44,645 nt of DNA from an uncultured Kiloniella sp. (GCF_937128705.1 NZ_CAKZMP010000099.1:1-44645); one strand, 5' to 3'. Positions 6,165 to 15,663 are shown, counted from the stretch's first letter. Notes: a model not told the origin generated them from the letters alone. Translations and numbers: made by a program.

Positions 6165-8194
6165 GTAACAACGAGAAAAAGCCAAACCTAAGTGTTGTCG
6201 GCAATGCGCACGTTATTGCCGGAAATGATATTGCCTGGAACACAACGGCTTCTGGTCAGGTTGATGTCGAGCTTTACGACACACTTCCTAAAATTCTTGC
6301 CTATAATGCTGCTCATTATCCGAATGAAGTCGCGCAACGAGAAAAAGAATTTGGAATTTGGAACCGTTTCACTTGGAAAGAGTTTAATGATCATGTCGGG
6401 CGTATGGCTCTTGGCATGGCCGAATTGGGGGTAGGGCAAGGAGACACCGTTGTCCTGATAGGCGATAACAGGGTCGAGTGGGTCTGGGGTGAAATTTCTG
6501 CACATGCTTGTCGTGCGATGAGCATGGGTATTTACCGGGATGCGCTGGAAGATGAAATTGCTTATCTAACTGACTATACTGAGCCCAAGGTTGTTATCGC
6601 TGAAGATGAGGAACAGGTTGATAAGTTTCTTAATCTTGAAGACCGCATTCCTTCTATCAAACATATCATCTACACAGATCCGAGAGGAATGCGTAAGTAC
6701 GATGATCCCCGGTTGATATCATTGGACGACCTTGAAAAACTTGGGCAAGCATCGCTGGATAAAGACAGCAATGCCTATGATCATTTAATTAACGCCACAG
6801 ACCAAGACGATGTTGCGATACTCTGCACAACATCGGGAACAACATCCAACCCTAAACTGTCAATGTGGCCGCACAAGGCATTTATTGGGCATGCTGCGTC
6901 TTATCTGCGCGCAGATCCTAAGACTTCCGAAGATGAATACCTAGCTGTTCTTCCTTTGAGTTGGGTGATGGAGCAAATGTATTCAGTGGCTTGGAATCTA
7001 ATCTCTCGTATGAAAGTTAACTTCCCGGAAGAGCAATCGACAGTGATGGCGGACTTGCGGGAAGTGGGGCCAAGTTTTGTTCTTTTGGCTCCCCGGGTTT
7101 GGGAAACGATTGCGGCGGATGTCCGGGCAAGGATGATGGATTCAAGTCCTTGGAAACAAAAAATGTACGACTGGGGCACGAAAAAAGCTTTGGAAGCATT
7201 TGAAAAAGGACAAGAATCTTCTGCTGCGGAATGGTTGTTGATGCGTGCCTTGCGGGATCGTCTCGGCTTTAAAAATCTGAAATCGGCCGCGACAGGTGGC
7301 GCAGCGATGGGGCCGGATACTTTCAAGTTCTTCCTCTCGATGGGAATTCCTTTGCGCCAGCTTTACGGGCAGACTGAAGCACTGGGGGCGCACACTATTC
7401 ATAAGGCCGATGATGTAAATCACGAGTCAGTTGGCTCACCAATGCCTGGGGTGGAGCTCCGGATTGATAATCCGGATAAAGAGGGTCTAGGTGAAATATG
7501 TGTTAATCACGGCAATATGATGAGTGGCTATTACAAGAATGAAGCGGCCAGTAAAGAAACATTCGGAGACGATGGTTGGTTCCTAACAGGGGATGCTGGT
7601 TACTTTAATGATGACGGGCATTTGGTTGTTATTGACCGAATTAAAGATTTGGCAAGTACAACATCTGGTGTGAAGTTTTCGCCACAATATATTGAAAATA
7701 AACTGAAATTTTCAACGTATGTTGCTGAAGCTGTTATTCTTGGTGCGGATAAACCCTATCTGACTGCGATAATTTGTATTCGTTATCCTATCGTTTCAAA
7801 ATGGGCTGAAAAGCGACGCCTTCGCTTTACGACTTATACAGATCTATCTGCACAATCAGCTGTTTATGAACAGCTGCGTAAAGAAGTTGAGATGGTAAAT
7901 GCCACTCTGCCGCCTGCGCAACAGATCAAAAAATTCTTGCTGTTGTACAAAGAACTGGATGCGGACGATGGCGAACTCACACGGACAAGAAAAGTACGCC
8001 GCGGTGTGATTGCTGATAAATACGGCGATATTATAGACCGTCTCTATTCTGATGATGATCATGTTGATATTGATACGGTTATTCATTTTCAGGATGGAAC
8101 GAAGCAGCGAATTGTTACCACGCTTAACATTGAAAATTTAGGGTCGGATGATGCAAATCCTCGCCCGGAAAAACAGCTGGCTGGGGGGCGTTAA
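6161..8194 (+). CDS. Long-chain-type AMP-forming acyl-CoA synthetase
   Basis: 677 residues of the ANL adenylate-forming superfamily, long-chain/bubblegum branch: P-loop TTSGTTSNPK at 223-232, YGQTE at 402-406, TGD at 476-478 and the linker motif DRIKDLASTTSGVKFSP at 492-508, then a C-terminal domain ending in a charged tail. It would convert a carboxylic acid, ATP and CoA into acyl-CoA, AMP and pyrophosphate. Length fits this branch (about 600-680). It overlaps the preceding ATPase gene by 4 nt and its stop lies 1 nt before the permease start, so it is an integral member of the transporter operon and probably activates the imported substrate (inference). No signal peptide or membrane anchor is seen. 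Confidence 0.88.
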   Translation: MSNNEKKPNLSVVGNAHVIAGNDIAWNTTASGQVDVELYDTLPKILAYNAAHYPNEVAQREKEFGIWNRFTWKEFNDHVGRMALGMAELGVGQGDTVVLIGDNRVEWVWGEISAHACRAMSMGIYRDALEDEIAYLTDYTEPKVVIAEDEEQVDKFLNLEDRIPSIKHIIYTDPRGMRKYDDPRLISLDDLEKLGQASLDKDSNAYDHLINATDQDDVAILCTTSGTTSNPKLSMWPHKAFIGHAASYLRADPKTSEDEYLAVLPLSWVMEQMYSVAWNLISRMKVNFPEEQSTVMADLREVGPSFVLLAPRVWETIAADVRARMMDSSPWKQKMYDWGTKKALEAFEKGQESSAAEWLLMRALRDRLGFKNLKSAATGGAAMGPDTFKFFLSMGIPLRQLYGQTEALGAHTIHKADDVNHESVGSPMPGVELRIDNPDKEGLGEICVNHGNMMSGYYKNEAASKETFGDDGWFLTGDAGYFNDDGHLVVIDRIKDLASTTSGVKFSPQYIENKLKFSTYVAEAVILGADKPYLTAIICIRYPIVSKWAEKRRLRFTTYTDLSAQSAVYEQLRKEVEMVNATLPPAQQIKKFLLLYKELDADDGELTRTRKVRRGVIADKYGDIIDRLYSDDDHVDIDTVIHFQDGTKQRIVTTLNIENLGSDDANPRPEKQLAGGR

Positions 8195-8195
8195 G

Positions 8196-9089
8196 ATGAA
8201 CTGGGATCTTTTATTCCAACTGATGATCAATGGTATCATTGTCGGCCTGTTATATGGCGTTGTCGCCATGTGTTTTGTTCTGATTTACAAGTCCACACAG
8301 GTTGTTAATTTTGCCCAAGGTGAGTTTCTTGTTCTCGGCGCATGGGTTTGTTGGTTTTTTGTCATGAAATGGCAATTACCCTTTGTTTTGGCCTTCTTAT
8401 TTGCCATGGCCTTTATGACGGTCTTTGGTATTCTGGTTCAGATGGTAATTCTACGACCATTGATCGGAGAGCCGATTATCTCTGTGATCATGGTAACTAT
8501 TGGATTGTCCATTTTCATGCAGGCGCTTATGAACTGGGTCTTTGGTAATTCAGCTGAGCGCTTTCCTTCTGTCTTTGGCGATGAAACCATATCGATAGGC
8601 GGGCTTCAGGTTGAGACAGCTTATCTCATGTCGCTGGTGCTTTCTCTCGTCGTCATGGGATTATTCTACTACTTCTTCAAGTTCTCTCGCTATGGACTGG
8701 CCATGCGCGCAACGGCCTATAATCAGCAGGTTGCCCAATCATTAGGTATATCAGTTAAACAGGTTTTTGCTATGGCTTGGGCTATCTCTGCGCTGGTGTC
8801 CTGTATCGCCGGAGTTGTTCTGGGGCTTGTGAATGCTGTTTCAAACTCATTGGCGATTATTGGCATTAAGGTTTTCCCGGCAGTCATCGTTGGCGGGCTT
8901 GATTCAATTGTTGGTGCCGTTATTGGTGGTGTCATCATTGGGCTTTTGGAAAACTTGGCAGAGTTTTTTGATGGCCAATTCTTACACATCGGCAACATGT
9001 ATACCGTTGCTCCGTTTTATGTGCTGATCATTATCTTAATGATAAGGCCCTATGGTCTTTTCGGCACCAAAGATATCGAACGCATCTAA
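8196..9089 (+). CDS. livH: Branched-chain-type ABC permease (LivH-like)
   Basis: 297 residues starting MNWDLLFQLMINGI, with about eight hydrophobic segments and the LivH features GIIVGLLYGVVAM near the N-terminus, VNFAQGEF (about 38-45) and the loop GLAMRATAYNQQVAQSLGI that contacts the ATPase. The ATG at 8196 is preceded by the G-rich CTGGGGGGCG and begins 1 nt after the synthetase stop; a longer frame from 8148 would overlap the synthetase and lacks a ribosome site. It forms the membrane channel with the LivM-like protein. Confidence 0.9.
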   Translation: MNWDLLFQLMINGIIVGLLYGVVAMCFVLIYKSTQVVNFAQGEFLVLGAWVCWFFVMKWQLPFVLAFLFAMAFMTVFGILVQMVILRPLIGEPIISVIMVTIGLSIFMQALMNWVFGNSAERFPSVFGDETISIGGLQVETAYLMSLVLSLVVMGLFYYFFKFSRYGLAMRATAYNQQVAQSLGISVKQVFAMAWAISALVSCIAGVVLGLVNAVSNSLAIIGIKVFPAVIVGGLDSIVGAVIGGVIIGLLENLAEFFDGQFLHIGNMYTVAPFYVLIIILMIRPYGLFGTKDIERI

Positions 9090-9108
9090 GAAAGGGAGCG
9101 GTTAAGTT

Positions 9109-10173
9109 ATGTCACATGTTCCTCATCCGCGCCCTTGTGGTGATTTCAGAACCACATACAGCGACGATACATCGTTATTTCGTACTAAAGTAGAAGGCTA
9201 TGCCGTTTACCTCGGGATTTTTGCTCTGCTGTTTGCACCGTTGGTGTTTAATGATTTTTATATCAGCCAGATGATTCTAATCGGCATTTATGCAATAGCA
9301 GCTCTTGGTTTGAATGTTCTTGTTGGTTTTACCGGGCAAATTTCCCTTGGGCATTCAGCCTTCTTTGGGTTTGGTGCTTTTGCTTCAGCTTGGTTGAATA
9401 ATACAACAGGGATACCTGTGTTTATTTGTATTCCGCTCGCGGGGTTAATGACGACCGCGATTGGGATGATATTTGGTATCCCTGCTGCTCGTCTCAAGGG
9501 GCTTTATCTGGCCATTGCAACCTTGGCATCCCAGTTCATTCTGCAAGATTTCTTTTCTCGTGCAGATTGGTTCTCTGGCGGGGCGTACGGTTCTGCTGCC
9601 GAGGTTGTGAATTTTCTGGGTATCGACCTTGATACCGATCAGAAATATTTTTACCTGGTCCTTTTCTGGGTTGTTGTTTCTTTTCTCGCAGTCAGTAACC
9701 TTCGTCGTTCCAGAGATGGTCGCGCACTGGTCGCGGTTCGGGATCATTATCTGTCTGCTGAAATTATGGGCATTAACCTGACCCGTTATCGGATTATGTC
9801 ATTTGGTGTTTCCAGTTTCTTTGCCGGCCTTGGCGGTGCTCTTTACGCGCATTATCTGCAATATGTTTCGGTTGAAGGCTTTACTATTCTGTTATCCATT
9901 CAGTTCTTGGCCATGATCATTATCGGTGGCTTGGGATCGGTTTCAGGATCGCTGCTTGGGGCTATTTTCATTCTGCTGCTGCCACAATTTATGGAAGAGA
10001 TCGCCAGTAGCGCAGCCGTGGTTTTTGAAGGCATTGAGCAAAGCAAAGCCTATATCAAAGAAATGTCCGTTGGCGCAGTGATTATTCTGTTCCTTATCTT
10101 TGAACCAGAAGGACTTATTCATCGCTGGCGTCTTATTCGGGCCAGTTGGAAGCTTTATCCATTCTCTCACTAA
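9109..10173 (+). CDS. livM: Branched-chain-type ABC permease (LivM-like)
   Basis: 354 residues with a polar N-terminus of about 30 residues and then roughly nine to ten membrane segments. The LivM core ALGLNVLVGFTGQISLGHSA begins near residue 65, and the ATPase-contacting loop includes GRALVAVRDHYLSAEIMGIN. A Shine-Dalgarno AAAGGGAG (9091-9098) precedes the ATG. It pairs with the LivH-like permease 19 bp upstream. The N-terminal extension with two arginine/histidine-rich stretches is slightly longer than in E. coli amino-acid systems apart from their own extensions. Confidence 0.9.
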   Translation: MSHVPHPRPCGDFRTTYSDDTSLFRTKVEGYAVYLGIFALLFAPLVFNDFYISQMILIGIYAIAALGLNVLVGFTGQISLGHSAFFGFGAFASAWLNNTTGIPVFICIPLAGLMTTAIGMIFGIPAARLKGLYLAIATLASQFILQDFFSRADWFSGGAYGSAAEVVNFLGIDLDTDQKYFYLVLFWVVVSFLAVSNLRRSRDGRALVAVRDHYLSAEIMGINLTRYRIMSFGVSSFFAGLGGALYAHYLQYVSVEGFTILLSIQFLAMIIIGGLGSVSGSLLGAIFILLLPQFMEEIASSAAVVFEGIEQSKAYIKEMSVGAVIILFLIFEPEGLIHRWRLIRASWKLYPFSH

Positions 10174-10243
10174 GAGAGAGGCATTCATTCCGCGGCGGCC
10201 GGGGTGGAAATATAATAATGATGCCGCCAAAAGGGAGAAAGAC

Positions 10244-11470
10244 ATGAAGCAGCGTATTCTCGCCGCAACACTTGCCCTGGCGGCAGCTAGCAGCCCAGCC
10301 TTGGCAGAAGATTCAGTATTTGTTGGTCACCTTGTTGATTACACAGGTCCAACATCGTTTGTAAGTAAGTTCTATGGTCCGGGCGTACGTGATGCCGTTG
10401 ACTACATCAATTCAACTGGGGGAATTGATGGTACTAAAATCGAAATGGAAACCATTGATTATGCTTACAAAGTTCCGCAAGCGATTGCGAACTACAAGAA
10501 GTGGAAATCAAAAGGTATGATCGCATTACAAGGCTGGGGTACGGGTGATACCGAAGCTTTGATCTCGTTTGTAGCAAAAGATCAGGTTCCTGTTTGGTCC
10601 GCATCATATTCCGGTCACTTGACTGATCCGACGGGTAAAAACCCGAAGACGAAGAAGCCTGCGCCATACAACTTCTTTTATGGCCCTTCCTATACAGATG
10701 CATGTCGTGCTCTAGTTCAGTGGGCGGCAGGTGATGCCAAGGAAAAGGGGATTTCCGATCCAAAATTTGTGCATACAGGGGATAATCATCCCTATCCGAA
10801 TGCACCAAAAGAAGGTTGTGCAGAGTACGCGACAGAATTAGGACTTGAAGTCCTGCCGCCTGTTGTCGTGCCACTTGGCCCCGGTGATTTTAAAGCACAA
10901 TGCCTGACCATTAAAGAATCAGGTGCTAACTATGCCTATATTGGTAACCTTGGTGGCTCTGTAATTTCTCTTCTTAAATCCTGTAACACAGTTGGCGCTG
11001 ATGTGACTTATATGGGGAATGTCTGGGCTGGTGATTATCTGACTATTCAAGCTGCAGAAGCAAAAGACTATGTCTTCCCGACAGCAACACCTTTCTGGGA
11101 TGCCGCTGCTGATGGTATGGCGCTTGTTTATAAAATTGCAGATGATAGTGGCTTTTCCAAAGACGCCAAGCCAACACATCACTATATCCGTGGCGTTTGC
11201 TCGGCTTATTACATGAAAGAAGCAATGGAGTGGGCAAAGGCGAATGGTGGTTTAACGGGTGAAAACATCAAAAAAGGGATGTATGTGAACCAGAACTGGA
11301 CACCTAAAGGCCTTGAGGGCGTTTGCCTGCCATCAAGCTGGTCCCCTGAAGATCACCGTGGAAGTACTGTTGTATCCATTAATAAAGGATCTTTCGAAGA
11401 CGGTGCTGTGAACATTGAGCGGATTGCTGAAATGACACTGCCGCGTCGTGACGATTGGGTTGGTTACTAA
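10244..11470 (+). CDS. Periplasmic substrate-binding protein of the Liv-type ABC importer
   Basis: 408 residues. A signal peptide MKQRILAATLALAAASSPALA with cleavage after ALA (residue 21) marks it as periplasmic, followed by a type I periplasmic-binding fold (Peripla_BP_6): VGHLVDYTGPTS, the GTKIEMETIDYAYKVPQA region and QGWGTGDTEALISFV. Several cysteines (DACRAL, EGCAEY, AQCLTI, KSCNT, GVCSAY, GVCLP) are more than usual and may form disulfides. The ATG at 10244 with AAGGGAG (10231-10237) is the right start because the signal peptide follows directly. It is followed by a terminator, which would raise its level relative to the last two genes. Confidence 0.9.
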   Translation: MKQRILAATLALAAASSPALAEDSVFVGHLVDYTGPTSFVSKFYGPGVRDAVDYINSTGGIDGTKIEMETIDYAYKVPQAIANYKKWKSKGMIALQGWGTGDTEALISFVAKDQVPVWSASYSGHLTDPTGKNPKTKKPAPYNFFYGPSYTDACRALVQWAAGDAKEKGISDPKFVHTGDNHPYPNAPKEGCAEYATELGLEVLPPVVVPLGPGDFKAQCLTIKESGANYAYIGNLGGSVISLLKSCNTVGADVTYMGNVWAGDYLTIQAAEAKDYVFPTATPFWDAAADGMALVYKIADDSGFSKDAKPTHHYIRGVCSAYYMKEAMEWAKANGGLTGENIKKGMYVNQNWTPKGLEGVCLPSSWSPEDHRGSTVVSINKGSFEDGAVNIERIAEMTLPRRDDWVGY

Positions 11471-11480
11471 TCGTAAATTA

Positions 11481-11518
11481 GGTCAGGTCTGTCTTTGGTC
11501 AGACCTGACCTTTTCTTT
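11481..11518 (+). terminator. Internal terminator after the binding-protein gene
   Basis: A perfect 11-bp stem (GGTCAGGTCTG 11481-11491 with CAGACCTGACC 11500-11510), 8-nt loop, followed by TTTTCTTT. It begins 11 bp after the binding-protein stop and before the LivF-like gene. Partial termination here is a common way to obtain excess binding protein. Confidence 0.85.
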
Positions 11519-11575
11519 ACATGTTATTTTACAAATCTGGATTTGAAATCTGGCCTTAATCTAAGGATCTCCCCT

Positions 11576-12403
11576 ATGAGTTCTGTATCTCAACTTCAAA
11601 ACCAAACTCAGGATGAAATCATTCTGGCCGTTAATAATGTTGAAGTGGTCTTCAATGACGTTATTCTGGTGCTCAGAGGATTGAACCTGACGGCTGAACG
11701 CGGGAAAATTACCGCGCTATTGGGGGCCAACGGGGCAGGGAAATCCACAACACTTAAAGCTATCGCAGGATTGTTAGGATCTGAAGATGGTGAGGTTAGT
11801 CGCGGTGATATTGTTTATAATGGCATGAATATTACCCAAACGCCGCCAGAACAGCGTGTTCGTAACGGGACGTTTTTGGTTATGGAAGGCCGTGGTATTG
11901 TCCAGGATATGACGGTGATCGAAAACCTTCGCCTTGGTGCCTTTACCCAGCCCCAAAAAAATGTCGCCGAAGACATGGAAAAGGTATTTAATTATTTCCC
12001 ACGGTTAAAAGAAAGAACAGGGCTAGCCGGGTATCTTTCTGGTGGTGAGCAACAAATGTTGGCGATTGGTCGTGCTCTCATGGCGCGTCCAAATCTTATT
12101 ATGATGGATGAACCTTCCATGGGGCTTTCACCGCTGCTCGTCAAAGAAGTTTTTGGTATTATCAAGCGTATGAATGAAGAGCTTGGAATTAGTGTTCTCC
12201 TTGTCGAGCAGAACGCCAACATGGCGCTTCGGGCTGCGGACTACGGCTATATCATGGAGAACGGTAAAATTGTTCTTGATGGAACCGCAGAAGAATTAAT
12301 GAACAACGAGGACGTCAAGGAGTTCTATCTTGGCGGCGGCGGTAGCGAACGTAAGTCATTTAAAAATATCAAATCTTTCAAACGACGTAAACGCTGGCTG
12401 TAA
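11576..12403 (+). CDS. livF: Branched-chain-type ABC transporter ATP-binding protein (LivF-like)
   Basis: 275 residues: Walker A GANGAGKST at 50-58, signature LSGGEQQ at 154-160, Walker B LIMMDEP at 174-180 and the catalytic/switch region LLVEQN near 208-213. The C-terminus is extended by a lysine/arginine-rich tail (SERKSFKNIKSFKRRKRW) not usual in LivF. The ATG at 11576 has AAGGA (11563-11567) upstream; an earlier frame opening at 11495 would start inside the terminator hairpin. It is the second ATPase of the importer. Confidence 0.88.
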   Translation: MSSVSQLQNQTQDEIILAVNNVEVVFNDVILVLRGLNLTAERGKITALLGANGAGKSTTLKAIAGLLGSEDGEVSRGDIVYNGMNITQTPPEQRVRNGTFLVMEGRGIVQDMTVIENLRLGAFTQPQKNVAEDMEKVFNYFPRLKERTGLAGYLSGGEQQMLAIGRALMARPNLIMMDEPSMGLSPLLVKEVFGIIKRMNEELGISVLLVEQNANMALRAADYGYIMENGKIVLDGTAEELMNNEDVKEFYLGGGGSERKSFKNIKSFKRRKRWL

Positions 12404-12467
12404 CAGCCTTATTGTCTCTGTGCTTTACTTTTAAACCTGATGAATGCCGTGAATTGGATTGCTTTTA

Positions 12468-13715
12468 ATGACTGATTATTTTGATCATAAGGAAACTCGT
12501 AGCCAGAATGAACGGGAAAATGATCAGTTACAAAAGCTGCAAAGGTGCCTTTCTGAGGCAAAAGAAAAGGCTCCATATTATCGTAAGACACTTGCCGATA
12601 TTGAGCCGGATCAAATAAGTTCTATAACAGATCTGGCAGTGCTGCCTGTTGTCCGCAAATCAGATTTGATAGAGATGCAAAGTGATGCGTCTCCTTTTGG
12701 TGGGTTAGGACAAGTTTCTACAGGGGAGATGGCACGACTGTTCCTGTCTCCAGGGCCGATTGTAGAGCCGCAAGGGGTTGACGGCGATATCTGGCGTGTT
12801 GCTCGCGCTTTACATGCTGTGGGGCTGCGAAAGGGCGGCGTTGCCCATAATTGCTTTGCGTATCATTTTACGCCTGCCGGGATCATGTTTGATTTTGCTG
12901 CCCGTACATTAGGTTGTGCAGTTTTCCCCGGTGGTGTCGGACAAACCGAAAGCCAAGTACAGGCAATCAATCGTTTCCAAGCCGATGCCTATATGGGGAC
13001 GCCTGATTTTTTAAAAATCATACTTGAAAAAGCTGATGCATTGGAAACGCCGATATCTTCGATAAAACGTGCGCTGGTAACGGGTGGACCGTTATTCCCT
13101 GATTTAAGGCGATATTACGAAAGTCGACATATTCATGTAAGGCAGTGTTATGCAACAGCAGACGTCGGCCTTATTGCTTACGAAAGCGAAAGCCTTGAGG
13201 GAATGATTCTTGACGAAGATGTAATCGTTGAGATTGTACGTCCGGGTACAGGTAACCTTGTGGCAGGGGGGGAGGTTGGCGAAGTGATTGTAACTTGTTT
13301 TAATCCGAACTACCCACTCATACGTTTTGCGACAGGGGACTTGTCAGCGTTAATGCCAGGTCAGAGTCCCTGTGGGCGGACAAATCGTCGAATTAAGGGC
13401 TGGATGGGGCGTGCCGATCAGACAACAAAGGTACGAGGCATGTTTATTCACCCCGAACAGATCGCACGGATTGTTGAAAAACATGAAGAAGTTGTAAAAG
13501 CACGTTTGGAAGTTAGTGAGAATGCAGGACGTGACAACATGGCTTTACATTGCGAGATCACAAGTGATTGTGATCGTGAAAGTTTACGTGAAAGGTTAGA
13601 GGAAAGCATTCGATCTGAATGCCGGCTACGTGGGGAAGTGACCTACACAGAGATTGGAACGTTACCCAACGATGGTAAGGTTATTCATGACGACCGACCG
13701 ATCACCAGTGCATAA
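12468..13715 (+). CDS. PaaK-like (phenylacetate-CoA ligase family) protein with altered P-loop
   Basis: 415 residues resembling phenylacetate-CoA ligases: an N-terminal helix with APYYRKTLAD (about 33-42), the region VRQCYATADVGLIAYE, an LIRFATGD motif, GWMGRADQTTKVRGMFIHPEQI (linker and start of the C-terminal domain) and a final GKVIHDDR with the expected lysine. The phosphate-binding loop, normally a Ser/Thr/Gly-rich SSGTTG-P, reads LSPGPIVEPQG here, so ATP binding may be altered. ATG 12468 is used; TTG at 12459 is in frame. It closes the ABC operon. It might activate an aromatic or related acid, or have another role; the substrate is not shown by the sequence. Confidence 0.75.
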   Translation: MTDYFDHKETRSQNERENDQLQKLQRCLSEAKEKAPYYRKTLADIEPDQISSITDLAVLPVVRKSDLIEMQSDASPFGGLGQVSTGEMARLFLSPGPIVEPQGVDGDIWRVARALHAVGLRKGGVAHNCFAYHFTPAGIMFDFAARTLGCAVFPGGVGQTESQVQAINRFQADAYMGTPDFLKIILEKADALETPISSIKRALVTGGPLFPDLRRYYESRHIHVRQCYATADVGLIAYESESLEGMILDEDVIVEIVRPGTGNLVAGGEVGEVIVTCFNPNYPLIRFATGDLSALMPGQSPCGRTNRRIKGWMGRADQTTKVRGMFIHPEQIARIVEKHEEVVKARLEVSENAGRDNMALHCEITSDCDRESLRERLEESIRSECRLRGEVTYTEIGTLPNDGKVIHDDRPITSA

Positions 13716-13733
13716 AAATATTTAAGGAAATAT

Positions 13734-14777
13734 TTAGGGTAGAATATTATCCAAGTCGCTTTGTAGCTTTTTGATTTCATCTTCGGCATCTTGGCTAAGT
13801 TTGGCTGGTTGTTCGGTCGATTTAGCTGATGATGGACTTGGTTTATCAATATGTGCGGCGCTCACCCATCTTGATATAGCACCAATCAAAGCCTTTCGAT
13901 CAATTGGTTTTGAGACGTAATCATCCATTCCAGAGGCGAGGTAGAATTCGCGATCACCCTTCATGGCATTTGCAGTCAAAGCAATGATTGGAATGTCTGA
14001 TGTCGGGGCAGGAAGATTACGAATTCGTTTTGTGGCTGTTGGTCCGTCCATTTGTGGCATCTGGACATCCATTAAAATAATATCGAATTCTTGTTTTTGA
14101 ACAATCATGTAAGCTTCGATACCGTTATTAACGATATGTAACCTACAATTTAATGATTTGAGTAATGACTGAATTACCTTTTGATTTATTAGATTATCCT
14201 CGGCCACTAATATCTTGATGGTTTTTCCTATATATTCAGGAACATGATCTCTAGCTCGTTCGGCTTCATCTTCTTCCCTAACTTTTTGCTCATCTCCTTT
14301 TTCCACAAGGATTGTGAACCAGAAGGTTGACCCTATGCCATCGACGCTTTCGACCCCGATCTCGCCGCCCATTAAATGTGTGAGCTGTTTGCAAATAGCT
14401 AACCCCAGACCCGTACCGCCAAATCTTCGAGTTGTGGAAGAGTCTGCCTGAGAAAAGACCTTAAAAAGGTTTTCTTGATTTTCCAAAGAAATGCCTTCGC
14501 CAGTATCTTCAATTTCAAATCGCAACTTTATTTTGTTACCAATAGTTTCCATTTGCTCAATAATAATAGAGATCTTACCCGTGTGGGTGAATTTAATAGC
14601 ATTTCCAATAAGGTTATAAATAATTTGTTTTATACGCCCGGGATCACTTTTGATAATATCTGTATTAATGGGTGAGTTTAGTATTTGAAACCTCAGGTTT
14701 TTTGCTCTTGCCCTTGATTCCCAAAGTGCTTCGGTTGTGTCCAGTAAACGATTTAACGAGAAATCTATTTTTTCCAA
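13734..14777 (-). pseudogene. Histidine kinase remnant: HATPase_c plus receiver domain
   Basis: 347 residues from a weak TTG. It begins EKIDFSLNRLLD, the segment that normally follows the HisKA domain in hybrid kinases. The ATP-binding domain has N-box YNLIGNAIK (about 54-62), G1 DTGEGI (91-96) and GGTGLGLAI (120-128); the receiver domain (about 187-305) has acidic AED at 192-194, phosphoacceptor Asp237 (LMDVQMP) and Lys290. No H-box with phosphorylatable His is present. The frame reads back to a TAA just before RAEKIELEKIDF with no ATG or ribosome site, and overlaps the end of the sensor fragment in the -1 frame. It is best seen as the 3' half of one broken gene. Confidence 0.75.
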
Positions 14778-15394
14778 TTCAATTTTTTCAGCTCGTTATT
14801 TTCTACGTTATCAAGGTCTGCAGAAAGCTTGTTTAGGTTATCTATCAGTTTGGATAGACCAACTCTGATTTCTGCATGATTATGTGTTTTTTTATTATTC
14901 ACGAGTGTAATCAGGTTAATTAGGTCTTTCTGGATGACTTGTGTATTATCACTGCCGTAATAATTCTCTGAAAACGTGAATAGTATTTTAGGGAAAAAGA
15001 CTTCAATATCTTTGTATAGTGCATTTTGATTTTTAAATATTTTTATGATTTTTTTTCGTTGAATATGGTTTCGCTTGTATGCCCTGAAGAGGGTTTGGAA
15101 CTCTGGATTACTGAGCTTTTTTGTATCCAGACTGCTTTCTATGTTTCTAAGGGTCTGGTCGATTGCTTGATCTGCTTGATCATATTTTCCGTAATCTGTT
15201 CTTGTTCCCAGACGTTGTTTTAGAATTTCTTCATTGATATGCGTCTCGTTTGTTTTCAAGTCTTGCAGCATCAGGCTCATTTGCTGCATTTGAACTGGGT
15301 GGGTTCGCTGTGTTTCTATGTAGGTGAAAATTATTATCGCACAAAGACATAACGTAAATATTATCAGGATACTTTTGGTTATTGCGCTATGCAT
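14765..15394 (-). pseudogene. Histidine kinase remnant: membrane anchor and DAHL-like sensor domain
   Basis: About 209 residues: a short cytosolic start, one membrane segment (ILIIFTLCLCAIIIFTYI, near 10-27) and a long helical region (about 35-200) with the pattern of the DAHL double all-alpha sensor domain (LMLQDLKTNETHINEEIL, then FKNQNALYKDIEVFFP). A second membrane segment and the HisKA domain should follow but the frame ends at NELKKLNWKK. GGAGG lies 5 nt before the ATG at 15394 (2 nt before an adjoining ATG at 15397). The coding is much more AT- and Asn/Lys-rich than the flanking operons. With the 3' fragment it forms one deleted hybrid kinase. Confidence 0.7.
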
Positions 15395-15595
15395 CATTAC
15401 CTCCGACTTTCGAAGACGGAGATTTCAGCTGTGCCATAGACTTCCATCAAGCAGATGAAAGCGCAGTCTTTCGTTGGATTGTGACAACAAGCCATATTAA
15501 CTCATGATGTAATTGTTAGGTCATGATGCTATCTATGGTCGTATATAAGGCTTAATTATTCGTAAAGTGTTTAAGCGTAATGATAAAAGATAATT

Positions 15596-15627
15596 AACCC
15601 GGTGCCACACAATGAAAACACCGGGTT
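15596..15627 (-). terminator. Terminator of the liu operon
   Basis: A 9-bp stem AACCCGGTG (15596-15604) with CACCGGGTT (15619-15627), 14-nt loop, 37 bp past the thiolase stop. On the minus strand it is followed by an AT-rich stretch with TTTT. It is the only hairpin between the operon and the kinase remnant. The rest of 15398-15663 shows no gene. Confidence 0.55.
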
Positions 15628-15663
15628 TCTTGAGCTTCTTTATGAGGATCGACTTGTACGAGT

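Noticed and set aside
13716-13735. AAATATTT repeated around AAGG, a possible terminator
   Set aside because: The stem is purely A-T, weak, and overlaps the 3' end of the kinase remnant; no T-run of note.
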